A stretch of DNA of 64,000 nucleotides from Salipaludibacillus neizhouensis (GCF_002886185.1 NZ_KZ614146.1:2216930-2280929); one strand, 5' to 3'; counted from the stretch's first letter, positions 40,868 through 50,262 are shown. Notes: a model not told the origin generated them from the letters alone. Translations and numbers: made by a program.

Positions 40868-41371
40868 TTAAAAGTTTTCGTAGGACTCTTCTTCTTGTTG
40901 TTCTTTACTCGTTTGACTTAAGTCATCCCAGTCTTCTGTATTAAGCATCTCTAACTGAGCTTCAAGAAGCATTCTGAACCTCGTACGGTAAACAGAAGCT
41001 TGTTTTTTTAACTCTTCCACTTCTAAAGCAACTTTCCGGGACTTGGACAGCGCTTCATTCACTATACGGTCAGCATTCTTCTCAGATTCCTTAATGATCA
41101 ATTTCGCTTCTTTTTCTGCTGATCTTTTGACACCTTCTGCCGTTTCTTGTGCGACTAGAATAGACTTATTCAACGTTGTCTCAATGTTTGAAAAGTGAGT
41201 AAGCTTATCATCAAGTTCAGAAACCCGATCTAATAACTCTTTCTTTTCACGAATGACGGATTCATAATCTTTAATAATTTGATCTAAAAACTCATTTACT
41301 TCGTCCTCATCATACCCTCTAAAACCTCGGGTAAATTCCTTATTATGAATATCTAAGGGAGTTAATGGCAT
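40868..41371 (-). CDS. divIVA: Cell division and polarity protein DivIVA
   Basis: A 167-residue coiled-coil protein. The membrane-binding N-terminus MPLTPLDIHNKEFTRGFRGY continues EDEVNEFLDQI, and heptad-rich coiled coils cover about 30-140, with an acidic tail. It senses negative membrane curvature at division sites and poles, and in B. subtilis positions MinCD and the chromosome origin at sporulation. GGAGGTG precedes the ATG. It is last in the ylm cluster and precedes the ileS T-box. Confidence 0.96.
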   Translation of the reverse strand: MPLTPLDIHNKEFTRGFRGYDEDEVNEFLDQIIKDYESVIREKKELLDRVSELDDKLTHFSNIETTLNKSILVAQETAEGVKRSAEKEAKLIIKESEKNADRIVNEALSKSRKVALEVEELKKQASVYRTRFRMLLEAQLEMLNTEDWDDLSQTSKEQQEEESYENF

Positions 41372-41449
41372 AACCTAGAGCACCTCCGAATAATTGTTTA
41401 TTACAATACTTATGTACATGTTTCGACATAACCTGAAAAAATTCCTTTT

Positions 41450-42238
41450 TTACTTAGGAAATCCCAAGATAATTCGATGTTTTCCCTTTTTAGTTTCTCC
41501 CTCTAATTCCAGAATCTCGCATCTCCCAAAACCTCTTACTGAAAGAACATCCCCTTTATGTATAGTATAAGAGGGGTTATCAACTATTTTCCAATTAACT
41601 TTAATTTTCTCACCAGTAATCGCCACTTTCACTTTTGCCCGAGGAAGACGAAAAGCTTCTGAAACGACAGTGTCAACTCTCATTGATGACACAGTAACAA
41701 ACTGTTCATCGGTTTCTTTGACACCTTCTATAAGAGACTCACGATTAACTTTCTCCAGCCTAACTTTTGCTTTTCCAATCGATTCTAGGTTTACAAGGAC
41801 ATAATCAGCAACCTCATCCGCAAGAACAACCTGATACCGTTCTTCTGTTGAAATGATGTCACCAAATTTTTCACGTTTTATACCAATACTCATTAACGAG
41901 CCAAGAATATGGGGATGCTCTATCGTCACGAATTTACTTGGGTAAGTAATTTCATATGTTGAAACACTATAATCCGATTCTTCAGGAGTATAGTAATCAG
42001 GGTACAAAATGGCCCGCATTCTTTCAGGGGCTGAATGGCCGCCCCAAAACGACACTCGCACTTCATCACTCTTACCGATAAGAGTAGAAAGGATATGTTG
42101 TTGTCTTGGATCCAGAAAATCCGTTACCTTAAACCGATATTCATTTGCAACCATTTCTTTCCAATCAAGTACTTGATCAACAAATGCATATTCTTCTTTT
42201 CTGTAATGTTCATAAATAGACACCTGTTCACCAACCAT
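41450..42238 (-). CDS. ylmH: S4-domain RNA-binding protein YlmH
   Basis: 262 residues ending in a C-terminal S4 domain (about 185-245; MRVDTVVSEAFRLPRAKVKV). The N-terminal region has TDFLDPRQQHIL, typical of YlmH. YlmH homologues act in ribosome quality control on stalled 50S complexes, parallel to RqcH. The start is uncertain: ATG at 42238 has a poor ribosome site, and a GTG five codons in would give MSIYEHYRKEE, closer to the B. subtilis N-terminus. Confidence 0.9.
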   Translation of the reverse strand: MVGEQVSIYEHYRKEEYAFVDQVLDWKEMVANEYRFKVTDFLDPRQQHILSTLIGKSDEVRVSFWGGHSAPERMRAILYPDYYTPEESDYSVSTYEITYPSKFVTIEHPHILGSLMSIGIKREKFGDIISTEERYQVVLADEVADYVLVNLESIGKAKVRLEKVNRESLIEGVKETDEQFVTVSSMRVDTVVSEAFRLPRAKVKVAITGEKIKVNWKIVDNPSYTIHKGDVLSVRGFGRCEILELEGETKKGKHRIILGFPK

Positions 42239-42246
42239 CTCATTCG

Positions 42247-42516
42247 TTATAAAAACATATTAAATAAGTATCTTAATCCATCCATTGCAAAACGTAGTGC
42301 AAATAAGGCAACTAATGGTGATAGATCAATCATGCCAAGTGGCGGAATGATTTGCCTGAATGGAGCAAAAAGAGGTTCTACCAATTTTCCAATGGCTTGA
42401 CCAAATGATGATTCTCTTGCATTTGGAATCCAAGACATAAAAATATAAATAATACAGATAAACCAATAAATTTCAACTGCTTGAATGATTAAACTTGCTA
42501 TTAATTCCATTTTCAT
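42247..42516 (-). CDS. ylmG: YggT family membrane protein YlmG
   Basis: An 89-residue protein with two hydrophobic segments (about 4-28 and 60-85) and the YggT motif WIPNARESSFGQAIGKLVEP, followed by PFRQIIPP. The function is not known precisely; homologues affect division or thylakoid/nucleoid organisation. It lies between sepF and ylmH as in B. subtilis. TAGGAGAG precedes the ATG. Confidence 0.93.
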   Translation of the reverse strand: MKMELIASLIIQAVEIYWFICIIYIFMSWIPNARESSFGQAIGKLVEPLFAPFRQIIPPLGMIDLSPLVALFALRFAMDGLRYLFNMFL

Positions 42517-42531
42517 TCACTCTCCTACATA

Positions 42532-42963
42532 CTATGATCCTTGGATCATATCAGATATCGAACCAGTTACGTTAACATTATCAGGAGTACAAAGAAAAAT
42601 CTCACTACCGAGTTTCTGTATATCTCCTCCTATAGCATAAACTGTACCGCTGAGAAAATCTACAATTCTCTTTGCTTGATCTCTAGGTATTCGCTGTAAA
42701 TTTATAACAACTGCTTTTCTATTCTTTAATTGATCAGCTATTTCCTGCACCTCATCGTAACTATGAGGCTCGATAAGCATCACCTTTGCTTGATTTTGGA
42801 CACTACTCAAACTCACTACATTTCGTTTATCTTTTCTGGTTTCTTTTTCAGGAGTTGAAAACTTTTCATCCTCTTCGGAATTTGCAACTTCCACTTCCAT
42901 CTCCGATTCATTATAGTCATCTTCTAATTCAAAAAAACGCTTAAACTTTCTTTTCATACTCAT
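42532..42963 (-). CDS. sepF: Cell division protein SepF
   Basis: 143 residues from the ATG at 42963 ([11 protein letters not shown]), chosen over an upstream GTG because GGCGAGGTG is better spaced and the N-terminal amphipathic helix matches SepF. After an acidic linker the C-terminal domain (about 60-140) has [18 protein letters not shown], then VVINLQRIP and [17 protein letters not shown]. SepF polymerises into arcs on the membrane and tethers FtsZ. Confidence 0.94.
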   Translation of the reverse strand: MSMKRKFKRFFELEDDYNESEMEVEVANSEEDEKFSTPEKETRKDKRNVVSLSSVQNQAKVMLIEPHSYDEVQEIADQLKNRKAVVINLQRIPRDQAKRIVDFLSGTVYAIGGDIQKLGSEIFLCTPDNVNVTGSISDMIQGS

Positions 42964-42992
42964 ATTATTTAACACCTCGCCTCTTTGAATGG

Positions 42993-43676
42993 CTATTTTT
43001 CTTTTCCAACTAATGAGGTACCAATTCGAATGTAAGTTGCTCCTTCTTCAATAGCAACTTCATAATCGTTTGACATCCCCATTGATAATTCATGACAAGG
43101 AGCATGAATATATTCTTTTTGCTCAATTTGCTCTTTTAACTCACGTAATTGTTTAAAAGCTGGTCGCACTGTTTCTACGTCTTCTGTATATGGTGCCATC
43201 GTCATTAGACCAACGATTTGAACCGATGTATACTGCTTTACGTCCTCGATGAAAGCTGGAAGTTCAGCTGGAGTTAGACCAGACTTTGACTCTTCACCAG
43301 TAACATTTACCTGAACGAAGCATCTTACAGTCTGTCCCTCTTCTGCACGCTTGTCTAATTCTTTTGCTAACGAAAGACGGTCCAAAGAATGAATGAAATG
43401 AAAAGCAGGAATTATATTTTTCGCTTTTCTGGATTGCAAGTTCCCTATAAAGTGCCAATTGACATCCCCATCAATCACTTGCCATTTCTCCATTCCTTCT
43501 TCTACTCGGTTTTCACCTAAATGTAAAATGCCGGCAGAGACTGCTTCTTGTGCTCTTTCAGTAGAGACATATTTAGTAACTGCAACGAGATTTACTGTAT
43601 CTGGATTTCTGTTGGACCGAGCACATGCTGCACGAATAGTATCTTGAATGATTGTTAAATTTTCAGTGACTGACAT
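42993..43676 (-). CDS. ylmE: YggS family PLP homeostasis protein YlmE
   Basis: 227 residues from the ATG at 43676. A TIM-barrel PLP-binding protein with LVAVTKYV (Schiff-base Lys), [33 protein letters not shown] and [21 protein letters not shown], the PROSITE YggS pattern. It keeps free PLP and amino acid pools in balance and has no known catalytic activity. The expected neighbour ylmD is missing upstream. A TTG at 43688 is a weaker alternative start. Confidence 0.93.
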   Translation of the reverse strand: MSVTENLTIIQDTIRAACARSNRNPDTVNLVAVTKYVSTERAQEAVSAGILHLGENRVEEGMEKWQVIDGDVNWHFIGNLQSRKAKNIIPAFHFIHSLDRLSLAKELDKRAEEGQTVRCFVQVNVTGEESKSGLTPAELPAFIEDVKQYTSVQIVGLMTMAPYTEDVETVRPAFKQLRELKEQIEQKEYIHAPCHELSMGMSNDYEVAIEEGATYIRIGTSLVGKEK

Positions 43677-43745
43677 GACTGTCGACAAACCCCTCTCATT
43701 TCTAATAAATAACTCTAATTTTCTTTAAATAAGACGAGTGACCCT

Positions 43746-43776
43746 AGTAGCATCTTGGTTGTTATAAGATGCTACT
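43746..43776. repeat. Palindromic hairpin, AGTAGCATCTT variant
   Basis: AGTAGCATCTT (43746-43756) and AAGATGCTACT (43766-43776) form a perfect 11-bp stem with a 9-base loop. It resembles the AGTAGCACCTA hairpins at 19194 and 63810 with two changed bases on each arm, compensating each other. It lies in the ylmE-ymxH spacer, where ylmD is missing. The rest of that 240-base spacer shows nothing recognisable. Confidence 0.6.
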
Positions 43777-43917
43777 GAAACAGGTACTCTTCTTTATCCG
43801 GATCAAGGTGATTTTCATAAGTCCATACTGTTATCATAAAGAATTTTTTACATTCAAGCAATGATTTCATGAAAGGAGCGTCGAAATACTAGGAATTATC
43901 GATAATATCCATGTTGT

Positions 43918-44172
43918 TTATTCTAATTTCGCCTGGAATTCCCCTTCTAGACGCACTAATATGACATCTGAACCTATTTTCACAATGTTTTTCCAGGGCA
44001 CCATGAATTCTTCATCTTTTTGAAACATATTCCTTATTTTACTCCCACCTATAAAAATAGAATTAATTCTGCCTTGCTCCAAATCAATATCAATATCGGT
44101 TAAGTGCCCTAACAACTTACCATCGGATAAATTTACAATATCTTTTGACTGTAATTCAGACATATTTAACAT
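43918..44172 (-). CDS. ylmC: YlmC/YmxH family sporulation protein (PRC-barrel)
   Basis: An 84-residue small PRC-barrel protein. LSDGKLLGHLTDIDIDLEQG and the later VPWKNIVKIGSDVILVRLE match the YlmC/YmxH family, whose members are sporulation-associated but uncharacterised. GAAGGAG lies 8 bases before the ATG. It follows sigG after a terminator, as ylmC does in B. subtilis (there with ylmA between). Confidence 0.85.
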   Translation of the reverse strand: MLNMSELQSKDIVNLSDGKLLGHLTDIDIDLEQGRINSIFIGGSKIRNMFQKDEEFMVPWKNIVKIGSDVILVRLEGEFQAKLE

Positions 44173-44395
44173 AATATCTTCTCCTTCTTTAAAGTCCTAT
44201 ATTCAATCTTCTATATCTTATGCTTGTAACAAAGCTCATATATCAATTTAAAGAAAACAGCTAGTATAATAGCTTATGTATATAGCTTAAGTGCTTACAT
44301 TAAATCACTTGTAGATATAATTGATTGTGCTGTGAATGTTTTTAATTCTACCGAGTAATGGAACACCTTAGGACTATGATCCAAATAAATCTGCA

Positions 44396-44427
44396 CATAA
44401 AAAAATAACCTGCTTTCGCAGGTTATT
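44396..44427 (-). terminator. Terminator overlapping the sigG stop codon
   Basis: AATAACCTGC (44404-44413) and GCAGGTTATT (44418-44427) form a 10-bp stem with a TTTC loop, followed by a T-run on the minus strand. The right arm includes the sigG stop codon. Confidence 0.88.
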
Positions 44428-45208
44428 CACGGGCGTGCTTATTCATTTGTGTGATGGCTGCTTTTTCCAACCGTGAAACTTGAGCTTGAGATATCCCTAT
44501 CTCATCCGCTACTTCCATTTGAGTTTTCCCTTGAAAAAATCGCATATCAAGTATTACCTTTTCCCGCTCATTTAACTTAATCATTGCTTCTTTCAGAGCG
44601 ATTTCTTCAATCCAATTTACATCTTTTTGCTTATCATCACTGATTTGATCCATTACAAAAATTGGATCGCCACCATCATTATAGATAGGCTCAAAAAGGG
44701 AAACAGGATCCTGAATGGCATCTAATGCAAACACTACTTCTTCTTTCGGTACACCTAATACTTTTGCAATTTCTTGGACTGTTGGTTCTCTTTCGCGTTT
44801 CTTCTCACTCATTAAATTATCACGAACCTGAAGAGCTTTGTATGCAATATCCCTGAGTGATCTAGATACACGAATTGGGTTATTATCTCTTAAGTATCTT
44901 CTAATTTCTCCAATTATCATCGGAACTGCATACGTTGAAAATTTAACATTTTGTCCTAAATCAAAGTTGTCGATGGACTTCATTAACCCAATACATCCTA
45001 CTTGAAATAAATCATCGACGTATTCACCTCGATTATTAAATCTTTGGATCACACTTAATACGAGTCGAAGATTGCCATTAACTAATTCTTCTCTCGCATC
45101 TGGATCACCTTCCTGCATCGCCTTAAATAAAATTCTCATTTCCTTATTCTTCAGCACAGTTAACTTCGATGTATCTACTCCACAAATTTCTACTTTATGT
45201 CGTGTCAA
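44423..45208 (-). CDS. sigG: Late forespore sigma factor SigG
   Basis: 261 residues from the TTG at 45208, with GGGAGGG 6 bases upstream. This gives MTRHKVEICGVDTSKL, aligning with the B. subtilis N-terminus. Region 2 (LVNGNLRLVLSVIQRFNNRG, then LFQVGCIGLMKSIDNFDL) and region 4 helix-turn-helix (GKTQMEVADEIGISQAQVSR) are clear. SigG drives forespore gene expression after engulfment. An upstream sigma-F type promoter is visible at 45244-45272. Confidence 0.97.
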   Translation of the reverse strand: MTRHKVEICGVDTSKLTVLKNKEMRILFKAMQEGDPDAREELVNGNLRLVLSVIQRFNNRGEYVDDLFQVGCIGLMKSIDNFDLGQNVKFSTYAVPMIIGEIRRYLRDNNPIRVSRSLRDIAYKALQVRDNLMSEKKREREPTVQEIAKVLGVPKEEVVFALDAIQDPVSLFEPIYNDGGDPIFVMDQISDDKQKDVNWIEEIALKEAMIKLNEREKVILDMRFFQGKTQMEVADEIGISQAQVSRLEKAAITQMNKHARE

Positions 45209-45243
45209 TGCTTTCCCTCCCAACAGGAGATAAGGTACAAAAT

Positions 45244-45272
45244 CAGTATGTCCTTGAGAGGGAAAATTATGC
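45244..45272 (-). promoter_or_regulatory. Sigma-F/sigma-G type promoter of sigG
   Basis: On the minus strand GCATA (45268-45272) and GGACATACTG (45244-45253) are 14 bases apart, matching the forespore consensus GYWTA and GGNRANAHTR. In B. subtilis sigG is transcribed by sigma-F, then by itself. Confidence 0.65.
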
Positions 45273-45332
45273 AGACATCAAATCAAAACGAAGCATAAAT
45301 AATAACACTATTTATATAAGATGAAAGATAGA

Positions 45333-46052
45333 TTAAACCATTTTATTAAATTCTTTCCGAAGCCTTTTAATAATTCTTTTTTCTAAACGAGAAATATAAG
45401 ATTGTGAAATTCCCAGCATATCCGCTACGTCTTTCTGCGTTTTTTCTTCTTCTCCCGCTAATCCGAAACGTAACTCCATAATTTGTTTTTCTCGATCATT
45501 CAGACTCAGTAATGCTTTAACAAGAAGTCTTCGGTCTACTTTTTCTTCCATACCTTTTGTAATAATATCATCTTCTGTTCCAAGAACATCCGATAACAAC
45601 AATTCATTTCCGTCCCAGTCTATATTCAAGGGTTCATCAAACGAAACTTCAGATCTTAATTTATTATTTCTTCTCAAATACATCAGAATTTCATTTTCTA
45701 TACACCTAGATGCATATGTCGCCAATTTAATTTTCTTTTCTGGATTAAATGTATTCACTGCTTTTATCAAACCAATGGTTCCGATGCTAATTAAATCTTC
45801 AATATTTATTCCGGTATTTTCAAATTTCCGAGCAATATAAACTACTAAACGAAGGTTTCTTTCAATAAGCATTGATCGCACAGACTCTTCTCCATTCGGT
45901 AATTTTTTTAATAAATATGCCTCTTCATCCTTAGACAAGGGGGGAGGAAGTGCTTCACTTCCTCCTATGTAGAATATCTCATCCGATTTTAGGTTTAATT
46001 TTTTTCGTAGCTTAAACCACCACAACTTAAGCGGCATCATATATCTTTTCAT
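45333..46052 (-). CDS. sigE: Mother-cell sigma factor SigE precursor
   Basis: 239 residues from the ATG at 46052, behind GAGGAGGAG; this equals the B. subtilis length and excludes an upstream extension. The N-terminal pro-sequence ([20 protein letters not shown]) is membrane-binding and is removed by SpoIIGA near the conserved [14 protein letters not shown]. Region 2 has [18 protein letters not shown] and region 4 has [20 protein letters not shown]. SigE directs early mother-cell gene expression. A 228-base spacer with repeat-like DNA separates it from spoIIGA. Confidence 0.98.
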   Translation of the reverse strand: MKRYMMPLKLWWFKLRKKLNLKSDEIFYIGGSEALPPPLSKDEEAYLLKKLPNGEESVRSMLIERNLRLVVYIARKFENTGINIEDLISIGTIGLIKAVNTFNPEKKIKLATYASRCIENEILMYLRRNNKLRSEVSFDEPLNIDWDGNELLLSDVLGTEDDIITKGMEEKVDRRLLVKALLSLNDREKQIMELRFGLAGEEEKTQKDVADMLGISQSYISRLEKRIIKRLRKEFNKMV

Positions 46053-46134
46053 TATCGCTCCTCCTCGGTTTAATAGGCTGATTCCTAAAAAATATTGCTT
46101 TTCAAAAGCATATAATGGTATTCGAATATGCTGC

Positions 46135-46232
46135 TGATGGACGCATTCTGTGAGCAACACCGTTAGCCTCCTCGGACAGAAAACGTTCAGCCTAGTCTTC
46201 TCCAGATGCTTTTTTCCACTAGAGTCGACAGC
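46135..46232. repeat. Repeat-like insertion between spoIIGA and sigE
   Basis: On the minus strand: GTCGACTCTAGTGGAAAAAA, GCATCTGGAGAAGACTAGGC, TGAACGTTTTCTGTCCGAGG, AGGCTAACGGTGTTGCTCACAG. The last part resembles GAAGCCGTTGCCCACAGTCC at 19263-19282. It also looks like the dispersed GGAGGCTCACCG-type repeats I know from other Bacillaceae genomes. It fills the spacer between two genes that are adjacent in B. subtilis. Confidence 0.5.
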
Positions 46233-46280
46233 CTTACTTCTACAAAGCTCTTTTTCTAAAAACAGCCGGTTTATATCTCT

Positions 46281-47189
46281 TTATATTTCTTTTCTATGCT
46301 GAATCATCGCAGGATGAAGGAGACAATCATAATCTCCGTTTTCTCCTAAGGAACGATAACTAAGCCCTAACAGTGTTCGAGGACAAGAATATGCTATCCC
46401 CTGCTCTTCTACCGTCACTTCGTCTGGTTTTATCGTCCAGAGAAACTCGAGCTCACTCCCTACTGTTCGAAAAGGGACAATGGAAACATTCCATGACAAC
46501 TGGTCAAATGACTGAGTAATGTTGTCAGGTTTTTGTTTTGTTAAGTTAACAATATCTTCTGGGAATTGATTCTTAACTTTTGTCATATCTATAATCATTA
46601 CTGGTTTTTTGGAAAAGGGATCAGTTAGTCGATTCCCACTGTCGACAAATCCTGTAAGCTCTAACGCTATCCCTGCAACTTTAACATTCACTTTCATAAT
46701 TTCAGAGAACCGTATTTTCACCTCCTCAACAACTTCAAACCGCTTCTTCGTATAAAAATATAAAACTGGAAAACCAACTACAATGAACCCCCAACTAACA
46801 GGGCTACCAAATGCAAAACCATTGGTGGCAAAAGTACCCTGTAAAAATGAATGGTCTAAATTAAAATAATAATGTATACCTATTAACCCACCACCTATCG
46901 CAAAATTAACAAAGTAGAACATGAGGAGTGCCTGAAAGAAACTTCTAATTTGCTCGAAAGAAAATGTGATTAAAATAATAAGTACCGAATAAAGTGCTTT
47001 GTTAACCGGATGAACCATAAATGCTGCTTCGGGTATAAACATGAAAAATACAAAACATGAAGCAAATAAGGCCCCAAAAATAAACCTTTTTTTAGATGTC
47101 TTTTTCTTCATAACAACTGATGTCAATATGAGTAACATCAGATCAATTAAAAAATTTAATAGCCATATCAAATCCAAATAGAGATTCAT
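46281..47189 (-). CDS. spoIIGA: Sporulation sigma-E processing peptidase SpoIIGA
   Basis: 302 residues from the ATG at 47189 (MNLYLDLIWLLNFLIDLMLL, like B. subtilis); a GTG at 47198 is a possible alternative. Five hydrophobic segments cover about 5-145. The soluble C-terminal domain holds the aspartic protease motif FVDSGNRLTDP, with the catalytic Asp at residue 183, the same number as in B. subtilis. It sits in the septum and cleaves pro-SigE after a forespore signal (SpoIIR). Confidence 0.96.
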   Translation of the reverse strand: MNLYLDLIWLLNFLIDLMLLILTSVVMKKKTSKKRFIFGALFASCFVFFMFIPEAAFMVHPVNKALYSVLIILITFSFEQIRSFFQALLMFYFVNFAIGGGLIGIHYYFNLDHSFLQGTFATNGFAFGSPVSWGFIVVGFPVLYFYTKKRFEVVEEVKIRFSEIMKVNVKVAGIALELTGFVDSGNRLTDPFSKKPVMIIDMTKVKNQFPEDIVNLTKQKPDNITQSFDQLSWNVSIVPFRTVGSELEFLWTIKPDEVTVEEQGIAYSCPRTLLGLSYRSLGENGDYDCLLHPAMIQHRKEI

Positions 47190-47222
47190 TATCTCCACCG
47201 TCCAACCTCGAATTTAAGGATA

Positions 47223-47297
47223 AGTATAGCCCACAAAAAGAACTAAGTCTGTCACTTCTTGCTATGAAAACCCTACTTATTTTGAGAGGTTTTCGAA
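47223..47297 (-). promoter_or_regulatory. Spo0A-type spoIIG promoter with long spacer
   Basis: On the minus strand GTGACA (47250-47255) and TATACT (47223-47228) are 21 bases apart, an unusually long spacer like the known Spo0A-activated spoIIG promoter. A TTCGAAA element (close to the 0A box TTCGACA) lies at 47290-47297, roughly 77 bases upstream of the expected start. The remaining spacer (47298-47605) shows nothing else recognisable except the ftsZ terminator. Confidence 0.55.
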
Positions 47298-47605
47298 TTT
47301 TGTGTCACAAGAAATTTTGTGAACTATACGAATCATACAAAGTATAAAAATTCAGAGTAGTTTTACCCTGTCATGCAAAAAAAGAAGATTTATGAAGGAA
47401 AGTATCCTCAATAATTCTTCTTCTTAATTTGAAGGTTGTTTATAATAGTATTCAAGTCCGCTCAAGGCGGTCGCCTCCGATTCTTCTAACTCTTTTACGT
47501 AACCCGAAGTTGTATAAATACATCCTATTAAGCTAATAAAAGCGCTGCATATTTTGTCACATCTGGTAAAGTTTTCTACATATTTATAAAACCGACATTA
47601 ACTAA

Positions 47606-47650
47606 AAAAAGCCAGTTCCAAAAGGTTTGAGCTTTTGGAACTGGCTTTTT
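47606..47650 (-). terminator. Terminator downstream of ftsZ
   Basis: AAAAAGCCAGTTCCAAAAG (47606-47624) pairs perfectly over 19 bp with CTTTTGGAACTGGCTTTTT (47632-47650). It lies 10 bases after the ftsZ stop codon and has T-runs on both strands. Confidence 0.95.
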
Positions 47651-47659
47651 GATATTATA

Positions 47660-48820
47660 TTATCTGTTTCGACGATTTCTTAAAAATGTTGGAATATCTA
47701 ATGTATCCAATTCTTCTTCTGACTGTTGTGGTTGATTAGAAGTTGGCTTGGGTTTTTCTTGTGTGGATGCAGTTTCAGTTCTAGTCTGCGAGCTTGGCTG
47801 ACTAGATCTTTGCTGACCTAAAGAAGCACGACTGGACGGTGCCCTTTCCTTTGGTTGTTGCTGCTGCTCCATTTCAAATCCTGTTGCAATAACGGTCACA
47901 ACGATTTCATCTTTTAAATTCTCATTTATTACAGAACCAAAAATCATGTTTACTTCGCTGTCAGACGCTGAAGATACGATTTCTGCTGCCTCATGAACTT
48001 CAAAAAGACTAAGATTGCTTCCGCCTGTAATATTCATCAGCACACCTTGTGCTCCATCTACGCTTGTTTCCAATAATGGGGAAGAAATTGCTTTCTTAGC
48101 AGCTTCAGCTGCACGGTTTTCACCAGTAGCAACACCTATTCCCATTAATGCTGATCCTTTTTCACTCATGATTGTTTTCACATCAGCAAAATCCAGGTTA
48201 ATAAGACCAGGAACTGCAATTAAATCAGAAATACCTTGGACACCTTGACGCAATACATTATCAGCCTCTCTGAACGCTTCAAGCATAGGAGTGTTTTTAT
48301 CAACAATCTCCAATAAGCGATCATTAGGAATGACAATAAGTGTATCCACTTTTTCCTTTAAAGCTGCAATTCCATTCGCAGCTTGCGACATTCTTTTTCG
48401 TCCTTCAAAAGTAAAAGGACGCGTAACAACACCAACCGTTAAAGCTCCTGCTTCTTTTGCAATTTCTGCAATGACTGGCGCTGCTCCTGTTCCAGTTCCT
48501 CCACCCATTCCAGCGGTGATGAATACCATATCTGCGCCCGATAGTTGTTCTTCTAATTGATCACGACTTTCTTCTGCAGCTTTTTTTCCAATGTCAGGAT
48601 TAGCACCAGCACCTAATCCCCTAGTGAGTTTACCACCTAACTGTAATTTATGATCTGCTTTAGAAAGATGTAATGCTTGAGCATCTGTATTCACAGCAAT
48701 AAAATCAACACCTTGAAGACCATTTTCGATCATTCGGTTTACTGCGTTACTTCCGCCGCCACCTACACCTATAACTTTTATTGTTGCTAATTGTTCCATA
48801 TCTTGTTCAAATTCTAACAT
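47660..48820 (-). CDS. ftsZ: Cell division protein FtsZ
   Basis: A 386-residue tubulin-like GTPase that forms the Z ring. [14 protein letters not shown], the tubulin signature [13 protein letters not shown] (about 105-117) and [11 protein letters not shown] are all present. A Gln/Ser-rich linker (about 320-370) leads to the conserved C-terminal peptide [13 protein letters not shown], which binds FtsA, SepF and others. GGAGGAT precedes the ATG, 36 bases after ftsA. Confidence 0.98.
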   Translation of the reverse strand: MLEFEQDMEQLATIKVIGVGGGGSNAVNRMIENGLQGVDFIAVNTDAQALHLSKADHKLQLGGKLTRGLGAGANPDIGKKAAEESRDQLEEQLSGADMVFITAGMGGGTGTGAAPVIAEIAKEAGALTVGVVTRPFTFEGRKRMSQAANGIAALKEKVDTLIVIPNDRLLEIVDKNTPMLEAFREADNVLRQGVQGISDLIAVPGLINLDFADVKTIMSEKGSALMGIGVATGENRAAEAAKKAISSPLLETSVDGAQGVLMNITGGSNLSLFEVHEAAEIVSSASDSEVNMIFGSVINENLKDEIVVTVIATGFEMEQQQQPKERAPSSRASLGQQRSSQPSSQTRTETASTQEKPKPTSNQPQQSEEELDTLDIPTFLRNRRNR

Positions 48821-48856
48821 TTTCGATCCTCCAATCCATCCTCATTACATTTATAT

Positions 48857-50164
48857 TTACTCAAAAAACATCTTAAACATATTCGAAACTTTTTTCTTCA
48901 CACCTGGTTCTTCTTTTGAATTTTTAGAGTGTTTTGGTTGTCTAGATTGTTTTTGGTTTTCCATACGCTCTTTACGATCTTCCTCATTCCCTTGAATTAC
49001 TTCTTCTAAGCCTGAAGCAATTTCTTTCCCTTGGATTCGAACATTTCGGTATGCAAATGTAATAAGACCAATTCCATTTGTATATTGAGGCTCTCGTACG
49101 CCAATATAATCTGGAATAGCGACACGTACATTTTTCTGAAGTACATCTCGAGCAAGCTCGAGAACTCCTGGCATTTTAGCCGTTCCTCCAGTTAAAACGA
49201 AACCTCCAGACAAGTCTTGATACCCAAGTCTGTTAATTTCTTTTTGTACTAACAAGAACATTTCCTCTAGCCTAGGTTCTATAATGTTAGCAAGTTGCCA
49301 TTGTGAAAACTCTTGTTTTTGATCACTACCAATCTCCGAAACTTCAAATGTTTCATCATCGGAGGCATGATCTACGAAAGCATGTCCATAACTTGTTTTT
49401 ACTTTTTCCGCTTCTTCCGTTGACGTTCTAAATCCGACTGAGATGTCATTAGAAATGTGATCTCCACCAACTGGAATCTGACTAGTTCCTTGTAAAGATC
49501 CATCATCAAATATGGAGACAGTAGTAGATCCTCCACCCAAGTCAATAAGGGCCACACCTAAACTTTTTTCGTCTTTAGAGAGCGCGATAGAACCTGCTGC
49601 TAATGGCTGAAGGACAATATCCGCTACTTGTAGACCCGCTTTTTCGACACAACGTAATAGATTATGTAACATTGTTTTCGATCCGGTGATAATTGTTCCT
49701 TCCATTTCTAAACGGACACCTATCATGCCTCTTGGATCATTGATCTCATCTAGACCATCTACAATAAATTGCCGTGGAATAACATCGATAATTTCTCTTT
49801 CCGGTGGAATAGAGATCACTTGTGCAGCATCAATAACCCGGGTGATGTCTTCGTCCCCTATTTCACGATCGTTACTAGAGACAGCAACTACCCCATGGCA
49901 AGGCTGTAGTTGAATATGATTACCTGTTACACCAACAATGACATATTTGATGCTCATTCCTATCATTCTTTCTGCTTTTTCAACAGCTCTTTTGATAGAT
50001 TGAACAGTTTGATCAATATCGACAATTGCTCCTCTTTTAATTCCTTCTGATTCAGACTCTCCTACTCCAATTATGTTCAAAGAGCCATTTGTCATTTCAC
50101 CAATAATAACTCGTACCGATGAGGTTCCGATATCTAGAGTTACATATGTATCATGATTTTTCAT
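48857..50164 (-). CDS. ftsA: Cell division protein FtsA
   Basis: A 435-residue actin-fold protein that links FtsZ to the membrane. The ATPase motifs VTLDIGTSSVRVIIGE, ALIDLGGGSTTVSIF and FVLTGGTAKMPG are visible. The C-terminal amphipathic helix KKVSNMFKMFFE is the membrane anchor, after a Lys/Glu-rich linker. GGGAGG lies 9 bases before the ATG. A sigma-H type promoter is predicted in the spacer upstream. Confidence 0.98.
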   Translation of the reverse strand: MKNHDTYVTLDIGTSSVRVIIGEMTNGSLNIIGVGESESEGIKRGAIVDIDQTVQSIKRAVEKAERMIGMSIKYVIVGVTGNHIQLQPCHGVVAVSSNDREIGDEDITRVIDAAQVISIPPEREIIDVIPRQFIVDGLDEINDPRGMIGVRLEMEGTIITGSKTMLHNLLRCVEKAGLQVADIVLQPLAAGSIALSKDEKSLGVALIDLGGGSTTVSIFDDGSLQGTSQIPVGGDHISNDISVGFRTSTEEAEKVKTSYGHAFVDHASDDETFEVSEIGSDQKQEFSQWQLANIIEPRLEEMFLLVQKEINRLGYQDLSGGFVLTGGTAKMPGVLELARDVLQKNVRVAIPDYIGVREPQYTNGIGLITFAYRNVRIQGKEIASGLEEVIQGNEEDRKERMENQKQSRQPKHSKNSKEEPGVKKKVSNMFKMFFE

Positions 50165-50233
50165 TGGCTTGCACCTCCCTTAACCTGCTTTAAAGTTAAT
50201 AAATGTTTTTTTTAATATGATAACTTAAAGGTT

Positions 50234-50262
50234 GTATTCAACAATTATATCTCATTACCTCT
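50234..50262 (-). promoter_or_regulatory. Sigma-H type promoter of ftsAZ
   Basis: On the minus strand AGAGGTAAT (50254-50262) and GTTGAATAC (50234-50242) are separated by 11 bases, matching the sigma-H consensus RnAGGAwWW and RnnGAATww at most positions. B. subtilis ftsAZ also has a sigma-H promoter that raises FtsZ for the polar septum. Confidence 0.6.

Noticed and set aside
47298-47605. Possible gene in the spoIIGA-ftsZ spacer (bpr/bpf position in B. subtilis)
   Set aside because: No open frame with start and ribosome site, and no protease motifs; only the ftsZ terminator is supported.
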